A DNA stretch of 6,137 nt from Bacteroidota bacterium (GTDB taxonomy: Bacteria > Bacteroidota > Ignavibacteria > Ignavibacteriales > Ignavibacteriaceae), in NCBI GenBank assembly GCA_021793635.1, contig JAJYSI010000221.1:1-6137 (forward strand), read 5' to 3'. A program made the position numbers and the translations under genes. The notes under the pieces were generated by a model. It was not told the origin of the DNA and did not search any database. It saw nothing but the letters and a program-made list of their open reading frames with translations. Each line of letters opens with the position of its first letter. The stretch's first letter is position 1. Shown here piece by piece: positions 5,356 through 6,137 of this stretch.

Positions 5356-6137
5356 ATGCAAATAAAAAGATTTTTTACCTCGGAAGGCAAAGATCCCTTA
5401 TCATCGTTTGAGTTTGCTAAACGAACATCGGAGATTAGGAATCCTGACGGCTCAATCGTCTTCAAAATGGATGATGTTTCAGTTCCTGAATCATGGTCTC
5501 AGGTAGCCACGGATATTATTGCACAAAAATATTTTCGCAAAGCCGGCGTACCTAAGCTTGTTAAGAAAGTTGATGAGAAAGATGTTCCTGAGTGGCTTCA
5601 GCCTTCCGAAGCCGACGTTGAAAGATTGAAACAGCTTCCGGAGAAAGAAAGATATTCTTCAGAAACCGATGCACGGCAGGTTTTCCACCGGCTGGCGGGT
5701 TGCTGGACTTACTGGGGCTGGAAAGCTAATTATTTCGATAGTGAGAAAGATGCACTTGCGTTTTATGATGAGCTTATGTTCATGCTTGCCAACCAGATGA
5801 CTGCACCAAATAGTCCGCAATGGTTTAACACCGGTTTACATTGGGCTTACGGTATCACCGGTCCATCTCAAGGTCATTATTATGTTGATTATAAAACAGG
5901 CAAGCTTACAGCTTCGGGAGATGCATATTCTCATCCTCAGCCGCATGCATGCTTTATTCAATCGGTAAAAGATGATCTCGTTAATGAAGGCGGAATAATG
6001 GACCTCTGGGTTCGTGAAGCAAGATTATTTAAATACGGCTCAGGCACCGGTTCAAACTTTTCAGAACTGCGCGGTGCAAATGAACCGTTGAGCGGCGGCG
6101 GAAAATCTTCAGGCTTGATGTCGTTCTTAAAAATCGG
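5356..6137 (+). CDS. nrdJ: Class II (adenosylcobalamin-dependent) ribonucleoside-diphosphate reductase, N-terminal part
   Basis: The frame is open from ATG 5356 to the window edge: 260 codons plus two bases, the first part of a much longer protein. It begins MQIKRFFTSEG, followed by KRTSEIRNPDGSIVF (22-36), VPESWSQVATDIIAQKYFRK (43-62) and AGVPK (63-67), the N-terminal pattern of the NrdJ subgroup. In the catalytic barrel, APNSPQWFNTG (150-160), PHACFIQSVKDDL (196-208) and YGSGTGSNFSELRG (227-240) are visible. Cys199 is the first of the redox cysteines that reduce the substrate; the thiyl-radical cysteine and its partner lie beyond the window. The enzyme converts ribonucleotides to deoxyribonucleotides using a radical made from adenosylcobalamin, without oxygen, so the cell needs B12. 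The start is supported by AAGGGAG seven bases upstream. GC is about 45% in the sampled early part (5401-5460), above its neighbours. An intein, common in this enzyme, cannot be excluded downstream. Confidence 0.95.
   Translation, partial: MQIKRFFTSEGKDPLSSFEFAKRTSEIRNPDGSIVFKMDDVSVPESWSQVATDIIAQKYFRKAGVPKLVKKVDEKDVPEWLQPSEADVERLKQLPEKERYSSETDARQVFHRLAGCWTYWGWKANYFDSEKDALAFYDELMFMLANQMTAPNSPQWFNTGLHWAYGITGPSQGHYYVDYKTGKLTASGDAYSHPQPHACFIQSVKDDLVNEGGIMDLWVREARLFKYGSGTGSNFSELRGANEPLSGGGKSSGLMSFLKI

Overview
The window is an AT-rich stretch of bacterial chromosome with seven complete protein genes and one gene cut at each end. Small intergenic gaps, an M1 aminopeptidase of the secreted Bacteroidetes type, a membrane-anchored TlpA/ResA-like thioredoxin, a LolA-like periplasmic protein and a class II (B12-dependent) ribonucleotide reductase together suggest a Gram-negative member of the Bacteroidota/Chlorobiota/Ignavibacteriota group, most likely an Ignavibacteria-like organism. 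This placement rests on protein character only and is tentative.

Left part (1-1611, all +): the C-terminal 225 codons of an M1 zinc aminopeptidase, starting just upstream of its third zinc ligand; a 69-residue cysteine-containing helical protein of unassigned function 20 bp later; and, after a 97-bp gap, a membrane-tethered thioredoxin-fold protein with a WCPPC active site.

Middle (about 1650-2333, +): a type II toxin-antitoxin pair, a Phd/YefM-like antitoxin and a VapC-family PIN toxin, overlapping by ATGA. The toxin gene is about 29% GC by hand count, clearly below the sampled start of nrdJ (about 45%), which is consistent with a mobile accessory module. A promoter-like sequence with two short palindromes lies just upstream.

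Right-middle (2355-4836, all -): a three-gene operon read right to left. It encodes a BcrA-type ABC ATPase, an ABC-2 type six-helix permease (ATGA overlap) and, 2 bp further on, a secreted LolA-like protein. The spacing implies one transcript and possibly one function: export or envelope handling of a hydrophobic substrate, with the LolA-like protein as periplasmic carrier. The ATPase has no ATG start; the choice is between two TTG codons, one of which sits in an inverted repeat.

Right end (4842-6137): a gene-free divergent region of about 500 bp (about 22% GC, rich in A/T tracts), then a strong ribosome binding site and the first 260 codons of nrdJ, the adenosylcobalamin-dependent ribonucleotide reductase, which runs off the window.

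No rRNA, tRNA, CRISPR array, insertion sequence or convincing intrinsic terminator was seen. I find no clearly new system. The best candidates for a second look are the ABC/LolA-like operon and the small cysteine protein.
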